Shown: in pieces, positions 16,157-25,128 of the stretch | Position numbering within the stretch: the first letter of the stretch is position 1 | Layout of the letters: each line of letters opens with the position of its first letter | Origin: Pseudomonas fortuita | GTDB taxonomy: Bacteria; Pseudomonadota; Gammaproteobacteria; Pseudomonadales; Pseudomonadaceae | Assembly: GCF_026898135.2 (NCBI RefSeq) | Contig: NZ_CP114035.2 | Location: 3,141,501-3,205,500 of the forward strand | Length of the DNA: 64,000 nucleotides | Reading direction: 5' to 3' | Made by a program: the position numbers and the translations under genes | The notes under the pieces: generated by a model | Told to the model about the DNA's origin: nothing | The model's database searches: none | Seen by the model: the letters and a program-made list of their open reading frames with translations, nothing else

Positions 16157-17371
16157 TCAGCTGAGCATCCGCACCGCACTCGCCGCCTCACACGCCATGC
16201 GCAAATCTTCCCCCGCAAGCAACTGCTGGTAATGCGCCTTCAACGCCTGCTCCCACCCCGCCACTTCTTCCAGTAGCTGCTCGGCCTGCTCCCGCGTCAG
16301 GGCAAAGTGAGCGTGGTGACTGAGCAGGTTTGCGCGGCTGATCTGGCGGCCTTCACGGCCAACAGCCATGGCCAAGGTCTGGGCCGGCCCTTCCTCGAGC
16401 ATCGGCAGTACGTCGTACATCGGTGACAGACGCCACCCGCCGGCCACCCAGATCACCGCATGGTTGCGTGGATGGTCGTCAGAGTTCCCCACCAGGGCGT
16501 TGTAGCACATGCGCTTGAACAGCTCCTGCAGATCAGCGTCGGGCACACCCCGCCGGCGCATTTCATCGGCTACTGCGGCGTAGCGCCAATCCCGGTGGTG
16601 TGCGCCGTTCCATTCCGAGTTCAGCAGGGTCAATGCGCTGAGCATGGGAATGCGCCGGGCGCCCTGTGCAATCGGCGTGCGGTCGAAGCGCTCGATCAGC
16701 AAGGTTGAAGGGTTTTCGGCATGCAACGCGGTTTTTGCGACGTTCAAGCCTTGCCCTGCTGCAAAGGTCATGCAGGCATATTCGATCGAGGGCAGGTCGT
16801 AGTGATCGAAGCGATCACGGGGCTTGGCCAGAATCAGCATACCGTTGTCCTGCAGCGTACGTTTTGGGCGCGCGCCGCCCAGGGCGGAACGCTGCTGGCG
16901 TACGTTGAGGGTTGCCACCGACTCGGCGTCGAGCTGGCCGTCGTACACCGCTTCGCACGCGGCGACGAATTTCGCCAGGCCTTTCAAGGTGGGTACCGCA
17001 CCATCGCCCAGGCCAGGTGCGGGCGTGGTTGCGCCGCCGGCCATCAGGTTGCCGACGCGGTCGTTGTTCGGTGACTTAAGCAAGAAATCGAGCGTGCCCA
17101 GTTCCTGGCCGTACGCCCGATGCAGCAGCCGCTCACCCCAGCCATCAGGCATGGCGTCATTGATGAAGCCGGGTATGCCGCGGTTCTTGGCGATCCCCGT
17201 ATAGGGCTCGGCACGCAGGGGGTAATTGATCGGGTCGGGTACCCAGCCACCTCGCGCCACATGGTCAGGCGCATAGAGGAACTCACCGACCTTGTCTTTT
17301 AGGGTCAGCCGGCCAAGGGTGATGACCTCAGCTGTGTCGGGGTGCTCCATATAGATGTAGGCACGGGACAT
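16157..17371 (-). CDS. hipA: HipA-family serine/threonine kinase toxin
   Basis: 404 residues. An N-terminal HipA domain (LGRLTLKDKVGEFLYAPDH) is followed by a kinase-like C-terminal lobe with the catalytic loop LVGNSDDHPRNHAVI and the metal-binding LSPMYDVLP. HipA kinases phosphorylate a translation factor such as GltX and cause growth arrest; HipB blocks them. The ATG overlaps the hipB stop by one base (TGATG), the usual coupled arrangement. The target here is unknown. No truncation is seen. Confidence 0.87.
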   Translation of the reverse strand: MSRAYIYMEHPDTAEVITLGRLTLKDKVGEFLYAPDHVARGGWVPDPINYPLRAEPYTGIAKNRGIPGFINDAMPDGWGERLLHRAYGQELGTLDFLLKSPNNDRVGNLMAGGATTPAPGLGDGAVPTLKGLAKFVAACEAVYDGQLDAESVATLNVRQQRSALGGARPKRTLQDNGMLILAKPRDRFDHYDLPSIEYACMTFAAGQGLNVAKTALHAENPSTLLIERFDRTPIAQGARRIPMLSALTLLNSEWNGAHHRDWRYAAVADEMRRRGVPDADLQELFKRMCYNALVGNSDDHPRNHAVIWVAGGWRLSPMYDVLPMLEEGPAQTLAMAVGREGRQISRANLLSHHAHFALTREQAEQLLEEVAGWEQALKAHYQQLLAGEDLRMACEAASAVRMLS

Positions 17372-17715
17372 CAGAATTCCTCAGGCTTGGGTTTTGCCAG
17401 CCGCACGCGGCGGGATGCGAGGCGCTGGTGGGCATCGTCGTCATCACTGAAACGGGTGATCTGGGAGGTTTTTTCAATGCCTTCCAGCGAGGCGAAGACC
17501 GTGTCGCTGATACCCAGGCGCCATAACACCAGCATGAACGAACGCAGGTCCACGCGCGCGGAGCCGCCTTCGATCTTGCGAAGGTTATGCGCGGAGACGC
17601 CGATTGCTACCGTGAGGTCTGTTTGGCGTAAACCGAGCGACAAACGCTTTGCCTTGACCAGAAGCCCTATTTTATTAAGGGTATCGGCGCAGGCGACGGG
17701 AAAAAAGTCATCCAT
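17371..17715 (-). CDS. hipB: HipB-like XRE-family antitoxin
   Basis: 114 residues from ATG 17715; a longer frame to 17763 enters the likely operator and is rejected. A helix-turn-helix of the Cro/C1 type spans about residues 10-60 (LGLRQTDLTVAIGVSAHNLRKIEGG). HipB proteins neutralise HipA and repress their own promoter as dimers. The tail, rich in Arg and Lys, is longer than in E. coli HipB. A dyad, TAAGGTAAACCATA, lies about 30 bases upstream and is a candidate operator. Confidence 0.82.
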   Translation of the reverse strand: MDDFFPVACADTLNKIGLLVKAKRLSLGLRQTDLTVAIGVSAHNLRKIEGGSARVDLRSFMLVLWRLGISDTVFASLEGIEKTSQITRFSDDDDAHQRLASRRVRLAKPKPEEF

Positions 17716-17745
17716 AAAGTCAACCAGCACTAATATTAAGTTGTA

Positions 17746-17759
17746 TAAGGTAAACCATA
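17746..17759. promoter_or_regulatory. candidate HipB operator, copy 1
   Basis: TAAGGTAAACCATA, a near-palindrome (ideal form TAAGGTTAACCTTA). The other copy, in inverted orientation, is at 17830-17843 and matches at 13 of 14 bases. It lies just upstream of hipB. Confidence 0.55.
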
Positions 17760-17829
17760 GCACGCTTTAAAGGTTTTCACGATAAAGATAACACGCACCA
17801 CCATAAGCCTTAAGTGTCATAAAGATCGT

Positions 17830-17843
17830 TATGGTTAACCTTA
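17830..17843. promoter_or_regulatory. candidate HipB operator, copy 2
   Basis: TATGGTTAACCTTA, the inverted counterpart of the site at 17746-17759, with 84 bp between centres (eight helical turns). It lies close to the start of the rightward mechanosensitive-channel gene, so that gene may share control with hipBA. Inference only. Confidence 0.55.
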
Positions 17844-17948
17844 TATTTGGGTATTTACGGCCTGGTTACCCGTGTACGCGATGCTGGGCAGGCCAGAAAC
17901 CCGACTATGCTGGAAGCAGCCCAACCTCGGGTCGCAGGGGAGCGAAGC

Positions 17949-19604
17949 ATGAGGATCATGCGTGGATGCAGGCAAGCGTGTTGGCTGGCTCTGGCGCTAC
18001 AGATGCTGTGCTCAACCCTCCTACATGCAGAGGGCCTGGAGCCTTCAGCGACGCCAGCCGGTGCTGCAACGCCTGAACCTGCAGCGCTGCAAATCATCAA
18101 CCGCACGGTATTTGTCTTTCGTGCCACCTTGCTGGGTGAAACACCACAGGTTCGAGCCCTTCGGGCCAAGTCGGCCATTGAAGAGGCGTTGCAGGATGAA
18201 GATGACCAGGGCATTAGAATCGACTCTATCCTGAACAGTTACCTGGTACTGCTGGGCGATCGCCGCGCGTTCATCGTCACACCGCAGGACGCCGCCGCCA
18301 ACGATATCACCGCGCGCGAAGCCGCCGAGCTGGCCGCAGAGAACCTGCGCCTGGTGGTCGAGGAAACACGCCAGGCGCGCAGCGTGCGCTTTCTGCTCAA
18401 TGCTGTCGGCTATTCGGCGGCGGCCACCTTGCTGTTCATGCTTCTGGCCAAGGGCGCGCGAGGTGTGCGGCGCAAGCTTTTGGGGCTGTTGCCCAGACTG
18501 ATGGGCAAGCACTCCGAGCGTTTCAGGGTGGGTCAAACACCCCTGTTCGACCTGCAGAACCTCTACTACCTGGCCGATCGTTCGCTGTGGCTGGTGTACT
18601 GGCTGGTGCTGCTATTGCTCTGCTACCAATGGCTGGGCTTCGTACTGTCGCAGTTCCCCTATACCCGGGCGTGGGGTGAAAGCCTGAATGTCTACCTGAT
18701 GGCGCTGCTCGGCTACCTGGTCAGCGGTATCCTTCACGCCATCCCTGGGCTTGCCGTTGCCCTGTCGATTTTCTTCATTGCCCGCGGTATCAGCGCGTTT
18801 TCCAAACGGGTGCTGCGGCGCATGGCACGGCCGGGCACGTTGAAGTGGCTTACCGAAGAAACCCTGCAGCCCACCATGCGGCTGACGTCATTGGCGATCT
18901 GGCTGTTCGCCCTGGTGATGGCCTACCCGTACCTGCCTGGCTCAGGTACCGATGCGTTCAAGGGCCTGTCGGTACTGCTCGGGCTGATGATCTCGCTCGG
19001 GGCCACCAGTGTCGTCGGCCAGGCTGCGGCCGGGCTGATTCTCACCTATACAAGGACGCTGCGCGCCGGTGAGTTCGTGCGCGTGGGCGACTACGAAGGC
19101 ACGGTGACCGAGGTGGGCATATTCACCACCACCATCCGCACCGGCCTTGGCGAGGTGCTCACGCTGCCCAATTCCATGATCACGGGCACCGTGACGAAAA
19201 ACTACTCACGCATCGTCGAGGGGCCAGGCTATGTGGTCGATACGGTGGTGACCATCGGCTACGACACGCCGTGGCGGCAGGTCGAAGCCATGTTGCTGGA
19301 GGCGGCCCGGCGTACCGATGGCGTACTGGCAAAACCCGAACCCCAGGTGTTCCAGACGGCGCTGTCGGATTTTTATCCGGAGTACCGCCTGGTGGCCCAG
19401 GCCATTCCGTCGCTGCCCAGGCCACGCGCCCTCCTGCTCAGCCTGCTGCACGCCAATATCCAGGACGTTTTCAACGAGTACGGCGTGCAGATCATGTCGC
19501 CCCACTACCTCGGCGACCCGCTGCAGGCCAAGTGGGTGCCAAGGGAGCAGTGGTACGCCGACCCTGCCAAGCCAGAACATCCGCAACCACCCAGCAAGCC
19601 TTGA
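17949..19604 (+). CDS. MscS-family mechanosensitive ion channel with periplasmic N-terminal domain
   Basis: 551 residues from ATG 17949, preceded by AGGGGAG; a longer frame to 17847 has no signal peptide. A signal peptide (to about HAEG, residue 29) leads into a periplasmic part of about 120 residues. Several membrane helices follow, then the MscS pore and beta domain (SLGATSVVGQAAAGLILTYTRTLRAGEFVRVGDYEGTV, LPNSMI). Such channels open on osmotic downshift. It is divergent from hipBA. It ends 18 bases before convergent paaX. Confidence 0.87.
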   Translation: MRIMRGCRQACWLALALQMLCSTLLHAEGLEPSATPAGAATPEPAALQIINRTVFVFRATLLGETPQVRALRAKSAIEEALQDEDDQGIRIDSILNSYLVLLGDRRAFIVTPQDAAANDITAREAAELAAENLRLVVEETRQARSVRFLLNAVGYSAAATLLFMLLAKGARGVRRKLLGLLPRLMGKHSERFRVGQTPLFDLQNLYYLADRSLWLVYWLVLLLLCYQWLGFVLSQFPYTRAWGESLNVYLMALLGYLVSGILHAIPGLAVALSIFFIARGISAFSKRVLRRMARPGTLKWLTEETLQPTMRLTSLAIWLFALVMAYPYLPGSGTDAFKGLSVLLGLMISLGATSVVGQAAAGLILTYTRTLRAGEFVRVGDYEGTVTEVGIFTTTIRTGLGEVLTLPNSMITGTVTKNYSRIVEGPGYVVDTVVTIGYDTPWRQVEAMLLEAARRTDGVLAKPEPQVFQTALSDFYPEYRLVAQAIPSLPRPRALLLSLLHANIQDVFNEYGVQIMSPHYLGDPLQAKWVPREQWYADPAKPEHPQPPSKP

Positions 19605-19622
19605 AAGGGAATATCGCCGGCT

Positions 19623-20546
19623 TCAGCCCAAACCACCAAACCGCTTGTAGAAGCTCTCGTTGACATCCGGCAGCGGCCCATCCGCCGTCTCCAGCGCGGT
19701 CCCCAGCCACGCTTCGGCCTTGTCCCACACCAGCCGATAGAGGTTACGGCACAACTGGCGAGCAGCCCTGCCTTCCCAGTCCCCAGGCAGCAGCTCATCC
19801 GGCAACTGCGGGTCACGCAGCAGCAGCCGGCGGTACTCGTGGATCAACAAGGTCCGTGCCAGGAAGCAGTCCTGGGCATCGAGCTCTTTCTGCTCCTTGA
19901 GCGCCTGCCACAGCGGCCGGAACAAGCGGATGAATTCGCTGTAGTGCTCGCCCAGTTCCTGGATCCGCCAGCTCTCCCGCACCTGGGCGCGCATGGCCTT
20001 GGAGGCCAGTACTTGCTGGGTGTGGGTTTCGAAGACGATGCTGTCGTCAGTGGCGTCCAGCTCGCGCAAGGTGGTCGCCAGGTCGGCACGATCAGCGCGC
20101 GGGCAGCCGAGTACGTTCGGGGCGATGGCGCCGTAGCCTTGCCACTCCAGTTCTTCGCGCACGGCCTTGCGCTTGCTGGCCTCCAGCTGCGACAGCAACA
20201 CCAGCGTCCAGGCGCCGTCCCAGGCGGGCAGGCTCGCACTGTAAACGCGCTTGAAGGCTTTTTCGAAACGGCGCCGGCCCGTGCCGGTGAGGCTGTAATA
20301 GCTGCGCCGGCCGACTTTTTCGGCGGTCAGCCAGCCTTCCTTGGTCAGGCGAAAGATCGACGTGCGGATCAACCGCTCGTTGATACCTATCGGCTCCAGC
20401 AGGTTGATCAGGCTACCCAGCCAGACGGTCCCGCCGTGAGGCTCGATGGCATCGCCGTACAGCGTGATGATCAGCGAGCTGGCGCGGATTGGCGTCTGCT
20501 CCTGAAAGCGGGTGATCAAATGGTTCAGTGGTGCAAGATTGCTCAT
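19623..20546 (-). CDS. paaX: phenylacetate catabolon repressor PaaX
   Basis: 307 residues from ATG 20546, the family length; the frame upstream of it is an extension through paaY. The N-terminal winged-helix domain (RASSLIITLYGDAIEPHGGTVW...INERLIRTSIFRLTKEGWL) and the long PaaX C-terminal domain are complete. PaaX represses paa promoters and is released by phenylacetyl-CoA. It lies downstream of paaY (77 bases between paaX start and paaY end), facing the catabolic genes. Candidate binding elements TGTATCRC are found at 21261-21461 and 27901-27959. Confidence 0.93.
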   Translation of the reverse strand: MSNLAPLNHLITRFQEQTPIRASSLIITLYGDAIEPHGGTVWLGSLINLLEPIGINERLIRTSIFRLTKEGWLTAEKVGRRSYYSLTGTGRRRFEKAFKRVYSASLPAWDGAWTLVLLSQLEASKRKAVREELEWQGYGAIAPNVLGCPRADRADLATTLRELDATDDSIVFETHTQQVLASKAMRAQVRESWRIQELGEHYSEFIRLFRPLWQALKEQKELDAQDCFLARTLLIHEYRRLLLRDPQLPDELLPGDWEGRAARQLCRNLYRLVWDKAEAWLGTALETADGPLPDVNESFYKRFGGLG

Positions 20547-20623
20547 GGGCGAACTGTGCGCGGATAAAGCACCGACTATACCTGTGCGGCGGGCCGCCTG
20601 GCCAATGCGGGTGGCTGTCAGGC

Positions 20624-21223
20624 TCATGCGCTTGCCTGGCCTTTGGGCCTGAAGCCGGTGTCTTCCATACGCGGGCGCCCCACTTCTGCCTCGGCCAGCG
20701 GCGGGCATTCGACCATGCTGGTCATGCAGCGCTGCGTCAGTTCCTGGTACTGCGCAGTGCCGGCCTGCTTCCAGGCCAGCTCCTGATCGGTCAACGGGCG
20801 CTTTACCAGCGCTGGCGAACCCATCACCAGGCTCTGAGCCGCACATTCGAAGCCGGCCTTGACGAAAGCGGTGGCCGCAACGATGCAGCCTGGCGCTACG
20901 TGGGCGCCATCCATGACCACTGCGTTCATGCCGATCAAGGCGTCTTCGCCCACGCGGCATCCGTGCAGCACGGCGCCATGGCCGATGTGCCCGTTGCGCT
21001 CTACTACGGTGTCACCACCCGGGAAGCCATGCATCACGCAGGTGTCCTGAAGGTTGGCGCCCTCCTCTAGCACGATGCGGCCGAAGTCGCCCCTGAGCGA
21101 TGCCAAGGGGCCTATGTAGCAACGAGGGCCGACGATGACATCGCCGATCAGTACTGCACTTGGGTGCACGTAGGCGGTCGGGTGAACCACGGGCGTCAGG
21201 CCGTCCAGTCGATAGCAAGGCAT
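20624..21223 (-). CDS. paaY: PaaY, hexapeptide-repeat thioesterase/carbonic-anhydrase-like protein
   Basis: 199 residues from ATG 21223, with GGAG upstream. It has the left-handed beta-helix repeat pattern ((I/V)-G-x4) from about 20 to 130 and the metal-binding histidines of gamma-class carbonic anhydrase-like proteins ([22 protein letters not shown]). PaaY proteins act as thioesterases that clear toxic CoA adducts in the phenylacetate pathway and support PaaX control. It is divergent from paaF and probably forms an operon with paaX. Confidence 0.9.
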   Translation of the reverse strand: MPCYRLDGLTPVVHPTAYVHPSAVLIGDVIVGPRCYIGPLASLRGDFGRIVLEEGANLQDTCVMHGFPGGDTVVERNGHIGHGAVLHGCRVGEDALIGMNAVVMDGAHVAPGCIVAATAFVKAGFECAAQSLVMGSPALVKRPLTDQELAWKQAGTAQYQELTQRCMTSMVECPPLAEAEVGRPRMEDTGFRPKGQASA

Positions 21224-21575
21224 GCGAACTCCAGAAATGATTTGAAATGGCACCTGATCTTGTATCACAAGGAAATTTCTCGTCAAACGCCATCGCTGTG
21301 TATCACTTTATATCTGCTTGGATCGGCAGGCGAAAACACTCGATAATCAGTTAAAAATCGACATTATACGGTTTAAAAGTCCTTAATCGTAACGATTGAA
21401 ATAGTTAAAGATCTCATTAAAGAGATACGATATGGCATTTTTGATGTTGATTTCGTGTATCGCATAATGCATATACTGGGCTCACCTGTTCGTGACCCAG
21501 CATCACGACCCTGCAAACAATTCCAAGAAATGCCGGCCCCACGATGTGCCGTGCGTGCAGCCAGAGGACCCCGAC
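21224..21575. promoter_or_regulatory. paaY/paaF divergent control region
   Basis: 352 bases, AT-rich compared with its surroundings. It contains three TGTATCRC elements: TGTATCAC at 21261-21268 and 21299-21306, and TGTATCGC at 21454-21461; GATACG at 21422-21427 is a partial inverted copy. The same octamer flanks the paaA promoter. These are the best candidates for PaaX sites. GAGG at 21564 is the paaF ribosome site. No gene is seen. Confidence 0.65.
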
Positions 21576-22349
21576 ATGCCGCGATATCTCAATGTGCAGG
21601 CGCCGGAAAACGGCGTTCAGCTCATCACCTTGCAACGGCCAGAGGCTCTCAACGCCCTGTGTACCGAGCTACTGGCAGAGCTGGCCACTGCACTGGATAC
21701 AGCCGCCCAAGATGATCAGACCGCTGCGGTGGTGGTCACTGGCAACCGCAAGGCATTCGCCGCAGGCGCTGACATCCGCGAAATGGCCGAGCGCGACCTG
21801 GTCGGCATCCTCAACGATCCTCGGGTAGCCCACTGGCAGCGCATCGCCGGCTTTGCCAAGCCGCTGATTGCGGCAGTCAATGGCTATGCCTTGGGCGGTG
21901 GTTGCGAGCTGGTGATGTGCGCTGACATCGTCATCGCCGGTACCGACGCCCGTTTCGGCCAGCCGGAGATCAACCTCGGCATCATCCCCGGCGCTGGCGG
22001 CACCCAGCGCCTGTTGCGCGCCGTTGGCAAGCCATTGGCCATGCAGATGGTGCTGACCGGCGAAGCCATTAGCGCCCGTCACGCCCAGCAGGCAGGCCTG
22101 GTCAGTGAAGTGACCCAGCCCGAATTCACCGTAGAACGCGCCCTGCATGTGGCCCGCAGCATCGCCGCCAAGGCGCCGCTGGCCGTGCGCCTGGCAAAAG
22201 AGGCGCTGCTGAAGGCCGGCGATACAGACCTGGCCAGTGGCCTGCGCTTCGAACGCCATGCATTCACCCTGCTGGCCGGCACCGCCGACCGCGACGAAGG
22301 TATCCGGGCCTTCCAGGAAAAGCGCCAGGCCCGTTTCCAAGGCCGCTGA
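21576..22349 (+). CDS. paaF: 2,3-dehydroadipyl-CoA hydratase (enoyl-CoA hydratase)
   Basis: 257 residues from ATG 21576 after GAGG; the frame continues upstream without a better start. Crotonase fold: oxyanion-hole segments AFAAGADIREM (about 60-70) and NGYALGGGCELVMCADIV (about 104-121), and a catalytic Glu in FGQPEINLGIIPGAGGTQRL. It hydrates 2,3-dehydroadipyl-CoA to 3-hydroxyadipyl-CoA. It is the first gene of the rightward paaFGHIJK operon. Confidence 0.92.
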   Translation: MPRYLNVQAPENGVQLITLQRPEALNALCTELLAELATALDTAAQDDQTAAVVVTGNRKAFAAGADIREMAERDLVGILNDPRVAHWQRIAGFAKPLIAAVNGYALGGGCELVMCADIVIAGTDARFGQPEINLGIIPGAGGTQRLLRAVGKPLAMQMVLTGEAISARHAQQAGLVSEVTQPEFTVERALHVARSIAAKAPLAVRLAKEALLKAGDTDLASGLRFERHAFTLLAGTADRDEGIRAFQEKRQARFQGR

Positions 22350-22383
22350 TCACCTTTCCCTCGACTGACGGAGCGAGTCTGTC

Positions 22384-23175
22384 ATGACTTTCCAGCACAT
22401 CCTGTTTTCCATTGAGGACGGCGTCGCCCTCCTCTCCTTGAACCGCCCCGAGCAGCTGAACAGCTTCAACACCGCCATGCACCTGGAAGTACGCGAAGCA
22501 CTCAAGCAAGTGCGCCAGAGCAGCGATGCGCGGGTGCTGTTGCTGACGGCTGAAGGCCGCGGCTTCTGCGCAGGCCAGGACCTGTCCGACCGTAACGTTG
22601 CCCCAGGCGCTGAAATGCCAGACCTGGGCGCTTCAATCGACACGTACTACAACCCGCTGGTACGCACCCTGCGCGACCTGCCACTGCCGGTAATCTGTGC
22701 GGTAAACGGTGTTGCCGCCGGGGCCGGCGCGAATATTCCGCTGGCCTGCGACCTGGTACTGGCCGCCCGCTCGGCAAGCTTCATCCAGGCATTTTGCAAA
22801 ATTGGCCTGGTGCCAGACTCTGGCGGGACCTGGCTGCTGCCGCGCCTGGTCGGCATGGCACGGGCCAAAGCCTTGGCCATGCTGGGCGAACGCCTTGGCG
22901 CCGAACAGGCACAGCAATGGGGGCTGATCCATCGCGTGGTTGACGATGCTGCACTGCGTGACGAAGCCCTCACACTGGCCCGCCAGCTCGCCACCCAGCC
23001 TACCTACGGCCTGGCGTTGATCAAGCGCAGCCTCAATGCCAGTTTCGACAACGGCTTCGATGAACAACTGGAGCTTGAGCGCGACCTGCAACGCCTGGCC
23101 GGGCGCAGCGAGGACTACCGTGAAGGCGTCAGCGCCTTCATCAACAAGCGTACTCCCGCATTCAAGGGGCGCTGA
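22384..23175 (+). CDS. paaG: 1,2-epoxyphenylacetyl-CoA isomerase
   Basis: 263 residues. A crotonase-fold protein with GRGFCAGQDL and NGVAAGAGANIPLACDLV, and Asp in LVPDSGGTWLLPRLVG where hydratases have Glu, as in PaaG. It converts the ring epoxide to oxepin-CoA and also shifts double bonds later in the route. It lies 34 bases after paaF and two bases before paaH. Confidence 0.93.
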   Translation: MTFQHILFSIEDGVALLSLNRPEQLNSFNTAMHLEVREALKQVRQSSDARVLLLTAEGRGFCAGQDLSDRNVAPGAEMPDLGASIDTYYNPLVRTLRDLPLPVICAVNGVAAGAGANIPLACDLVLAARSASFIQAFCKIGLVPDSGGTWLLPRLVGMARAKALAMLGERLGAEQAQQWGLIHRVVDDAALRDEALTLARQLATQPTYGLALIKRSLNASFDNGFDEQLELERDLQRLAGRSEDYREGVSAFINKRTPAFKGR

Positions 23176-23177
23176 AC

Positions 23178-24695
23178 ATGGGCGCACTCGCAAGCAATGT
23201 GCCCGTAGCGGTGATCGGTGCTGGTGCCATGGGGGCCGGCATCGCCCAGGTGGCGGCTCAGGCCGGCCACCCGGTAAAGCTTTACGACAACCGCCCAGGG
23301 GCCGCTGCCCAGGCAGTGGCCGGTATTGATCGCCAGCTCGCCCGGCTCGTGGAAAAAGGCAAATTGCAGGCTGTCGAGCGTGAAATGATCAGCATCCGCC
23401 TGTGCCCGGTCGACACGCTCGACGCGCTGGCCGATGCCGGCTTGGTGATCGAAGCCATCGTCGAGAACCTGCAGGTCAAGCAGGCGCTGTTCAATCAGTT
23501 AGAAGCCCTGTGCACAGCAGATTGCATTATTGCCAGCAACACTTCATCGCTGTCCATCACCAGCCTTGCTGCCGGCCTTGAACGCCCGCAGCAGGTGGTG
23601 GGGATGCACTTCTTCAACCCCGCACCGCTGATGGCGCTGGTCGAGGTGGTGTCGGGCCTGGCAACTGAGCCGGCCGTGGCCGCGTGCATCTACGACACCG
23701 CCCAAGCCTGGGGCAAACAGCCGGTGCACACGCGCTCGACACCGGGCTTTATCGTCAACCGTGTGGCGCGGCCTTTCTATGCCGAAAGCCTGCGCCTGTT
23801 ACAGGAAGGAGCGGCCGATTGCGCCAGCCTTGATGCGCTGCTGCGTGATGCCGGTGGTTTCCGTATGGGTGCGTTCGAGCTTACCGACCTGATCGGCCAC
23901 GACGTCAACTACGCCGTGACCTGCTCGGTGTTCGACGCATTTTATGGGGACTTCCGCTTCCAGCCTTCACTGGTGCAAAAAGAGCTGGTGGATGCCGGTC
24001 GCCTCGGCCGCAAGACAGGCCAAGGCTTCTATAGCTACGCTGAAGGCGCGCAGCGCCCAGTGCCGGCCGAACTGCACAGCCCCGCCAGTGTTGATGCCTG
24101 TGTTGTCGAGGGGCATCTGGGGGTGCTGCAGCCACTGGCAGAACGCCTGCGCGATAACGGCATTGCCATCACCCAGCGTGCTGGCAGCGGCGTGATCCAG
24201 GTCGGTGATGCCACCCTGGCACTGTCCGATGGCCGCCTCGCCAGCCAGCGCGCCCGTGAAGATGGCCTGCGCAACCTGGTGCTGCTTGATCTTGCGCTGG
24301 ACTACAGCACCGCCTCACGTATTGCCATCAGCTGGTCGGCCGACACCATCGCAAGCGCTCGTGACCAGGCTGTGACCCTGCTGCAGCGGGCCGGCCTCAA
24401 GGTTACTGCTGTCGCCGACCTGCCCGGCCTGGTGGTGCTGCGCACAGTGGCAATGCTCGCCAACGAAGCTGCCGATGCCGTGTTGCAGGGCGTCGGCAGC
24501 GCCGCTGACATCGACCTGGCGATGCGCGCCGGTGTCAATTACCCCTGTGGCCCGCTGGCCTGGGCTGCGCACATCGGCATCGCCCACACCTTGCGCGTGC
24601 TCGACAACCTGCAGCGCAGCTACGGCGAGAGCCGCTACCGCCCTTCTCTGCTGTTACGCCGTTGCGAGGCCAAAGGAGGCACCCTGCATGACTGA
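23178..24695 (+). CDS. paaH: 3-hydroxyadipyl-CoA dehydrogenase
   Basis: 505 residues. The N-terminal NAD-binding domain starts PVAVIGAGAMGAGIAQVAAQAG. Two C-terminal 3-hydroxyacyl-CoA dehydrogenase domains follow, the double-domain form typical of PaaH. Catalytic HFFNPAPLMALVEV is present. It oxidises (S)-3-hydroxyadipyl-CoA to 3-oxoadipyl-CoA. Its last eight bases overlap paaI. Confidence 0.93.
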   Translation: MGALASNVPVAVIGAGAMGAGIAQVAAQAGHPVKLYDNRPGAAAQAVAGIDRQLARLVEKGKLQAVEREMISIRLCPVDTLDALADAGLVIEAIVENLQVKQALFNQLEALCTADCIIASNTSSLSITSLAAGLERPQQVVGMHFFNPAPLMALVEVVSGLATEPAVAACIYDTAQAWGKQPVHTRSTPGFIVNRVARPFYAESLRLLQEGAADCASLDALLRDAGGFRMGAFELTDLIGHDVNYAVTCSVFDAFYGDFRFQPSLVQKELVDAGRLGRKTGQGFYSYAEGAQRPVPAELHSPASVDACVVEGHLGVLQPLAERLRDNGIAITQRAGSGVIQVGDATLALSDGRLASQRAREDGLRNLVLLDLALDYSTASRIAISWSADTIASARDQAVTLLQRAGLKVTAVADLPGLVVLRTVAMLANEAADAVLQGVGSAADIDLAMRAGVNYPCGPLAWAAHIGIAHTLRVLDNLQRSYGESRYRPSLLLRRCEAKGGTLHD

Positions 24696-25128
24696 ACTCG
24701 AACTGGCACAAGCCTGTGCCGACGCCATGTATGCCCGAGATCTGGCCACCCAGGGCCTGGGCATCAGCCTGCTGGATGCCGGCCCGGGCCGGGCAAGCCT
24801 GGGCATGCCGGTACGCGCCGACATGATCCAGGGCCACGGCACCTGCCATGGCGGTTTCCTCTTCGCCCTGGCCGACTCGGCGTTTGCCTTCGCCTGTAAC
24901 AGCTACGACCAGGCCACCGTGGCCCTGGGTTGCAGCATCGACTATCTGGCACCGGCGCTGCGCGATGACGTGCTCACCGCCGACGCCAGCGAGGTCAGCC
25001 GCAAAGGCCGCACCGGCCTGTACGACGTGCGCATCCACAACCAGCGCGGTGAGCTGGTGGCGATGTTCCATGGCAAATCCTACAAAGTGCGCGGCACCGT
25101 GCTGGCGCAGGAGACGCAAGATGACTGA
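24688..25128 (+). CDS. paaI: PaaI hydroxyphenylacetyl-CoA thioesterase
   Basis: 146 residues from ATG 24688, preceded by AAAGGAGG. Hotdog fold with the PaaI motif [19 protein letters not shown] (about 52-70), where Asp is the catalytic base, and the [13 protein letters not shown] strand. It hydrolyses ring-hydroxylated phenylacetyl-CoA and related dead-end thioesters. It overlaps both paaH and paaJ by eight bases, showing tight coupling. Confidence 0.93.
   Translation: MTELELAQACADAMYARDLATQGLGISLLDAGPGRASLGMPVRADMIQGHGTCHGGFLFALADSAFAFACNSYDQATVALGCSIDYLAPALRDDVLTADASEVSRKGRTGLYDVRIHNQRGELVAMFHGKSYKVRGTVLAQETQDD

Noticed and set aside
20547..20960. N-terminal extension of the paaX frame
   Set aside because: Runs through paaY on the same strand; PaaX homology and length begin exactly at ATG 20546.
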